Positions 5,785 to 5,949 of a stretch of DNA of 5,949 nt are shown piece after piece. The translations under genes were made by a program, and so were the position numbers. The notes beneath the pieces were generated by a model that saw nothing but the letters and a program-made list of their open reading frames with translations, ran no database searches and was not told the origin of the DNA. Position 1 is the first letter of the stretch. Each line of letters begins with the position of its first letter. Source of the DNA: an uncultured Megasphaera sp. (lineage in GTDB: Bacteria; Bacillota; Negativicutes; Veillonellales; Megasphaeraceae); contig CABQJB010000125.1 of assembly GCA_902464195.1 (NCBI GenBank), positions 1 to 5,949 of the forward strand, written 5' to 3'.

Positions 5785-5792
5785 GGCAGAAA
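5771..5792. other. Perfect 22-base palindrome spanning the convergent stop codons
   Basis: The left arm TTTCTGCCTTA (5771-5781) is exactly the reverse complement of 5782-5792. Its centre TTATAA holds the TAA stop of dprA (5782-5784, plus strand) and the TAA stop of the opposing gene (5779-5781, minus strand). As RNA it gives an eight-base-pair stem with a six-base loop on either strand. Neither strand has a U-tract after the stem, so a classical intrinsic terminator is not supported. It may still act as a transcript-end-stabilising or bidirectional hairpin (inference). Confidence 0.85.
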
Positions 5793-5949
5793 TATAGGTC
5801 CTGGCCTTGTCGACGGAGACGACGTCGATCCAGCCGAAGGGGACCAGGGCATGACAGCAGGCGAAGAGCGTATGATGGTCGGCGATGAATTCTTTCAGGG
5901 CGGCGATGGTATGGCCGCTGCCTTCGACGCGGCCATAGCCGGCGACGGC
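5779..5949 (-). CDS. C-terminal 56 residues of an unidentified protein, cut by the window edge
   Basis: Read on the minus strand from base 5949, a frame stays open for 56 codons and ends in TAA at 5781-5779. It has no start in the window, so only the C-terminus is seen. The reading begins AVAGYGRVEGSGHTIAALKE and contains FACCHALVPFGWIDVVSVDK before ending TYISAL. Codon use is strongly that of the other genes here (GCC, GTC, ATC, GAC, CTC), which argues for real coding sequence. The opposing frames over the same bases show no such pattern. It has no membrane segment. An adjacent Cys-Cys-His and an earlier His-His pair are visible, but I do not recognise a family and assign no function. It runs convergent to dprA, with a six-base overlap at the stop codons. 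Confidence 0.7.
   Translation of the reverse strand, partial: AVAGYGRVEGSGHTIAALKEFIADHHTLFACCHALVPFGWIDVVSVDKARTYISAL

Overview
The window reads as ordinary chromosomal housekeeping and competence DNA from a GC-rich member of the Firmicutes. The best guess is a Negativicutes (Megasphaera/Selenomonadales-like) genome. This rests on the rsmE-mtaB-HIT gene order, strong AGGAGG-type ribosome binding sites, and a codon bias toward GCC, GTC and ATC alongside GAA. Genus assignment is an inference from style, not a match. No phage, insertion sequence, CRISPR, tRNA or rRNA signal was seen.

Layout. (1) 2-2657, plus strand: an RNA-modification and nucleotide-hydrolase block. It holds rsmE (16S rRNA m3U1498 methyltransferase, lacking its first codons at the window edge), mtaB (tRNA t6A37 methylthiotransferase, joined by a 1-base TAATG overlap), a 177-base spacer, a HIT-family hydrolase gene, and a 42-codon membrane-protein gene coupled to it by an ATGA overlap. 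A strong intrinsic terminator at 2671-2698 closes the block. (2) 2765-5784, plus strand: yraN, comM and dprA, tightly packed (gaps of 4 bases and about 7-13 bases). ComM and DprA both act on incoming single-stranded DNA during natural transformation, and YraN is a predicted nuclease-fold protein often found beside them. (3) 5779-5949, minus strand: the last 56 codons of a convergent gene of unknown function. Its stop codon abuts that of dprA inside a perfect palindrome.

The most unusual part is the mtaB-HIT spacer. It holds fourteen uninterrupted copies of a 7-base unit, CCACTAA or CCACTAG (2063-2160). Before them lie two imperfect 28-29 base direct repeats that carry the reverse complement of the unit. 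The first of these repeats contains the mtaB stop codon. The transcript of the array is C-rich, almost free of G, and has stop codons in every frame. It therefore looks like a copy-number-variable RNA or DNA element rather than coding sequence. I found no undescribed multi-gene system. The array, the coupled small membrane protein, the palindromic double stop and the unknown minus-strand gene are the items worth a second look.
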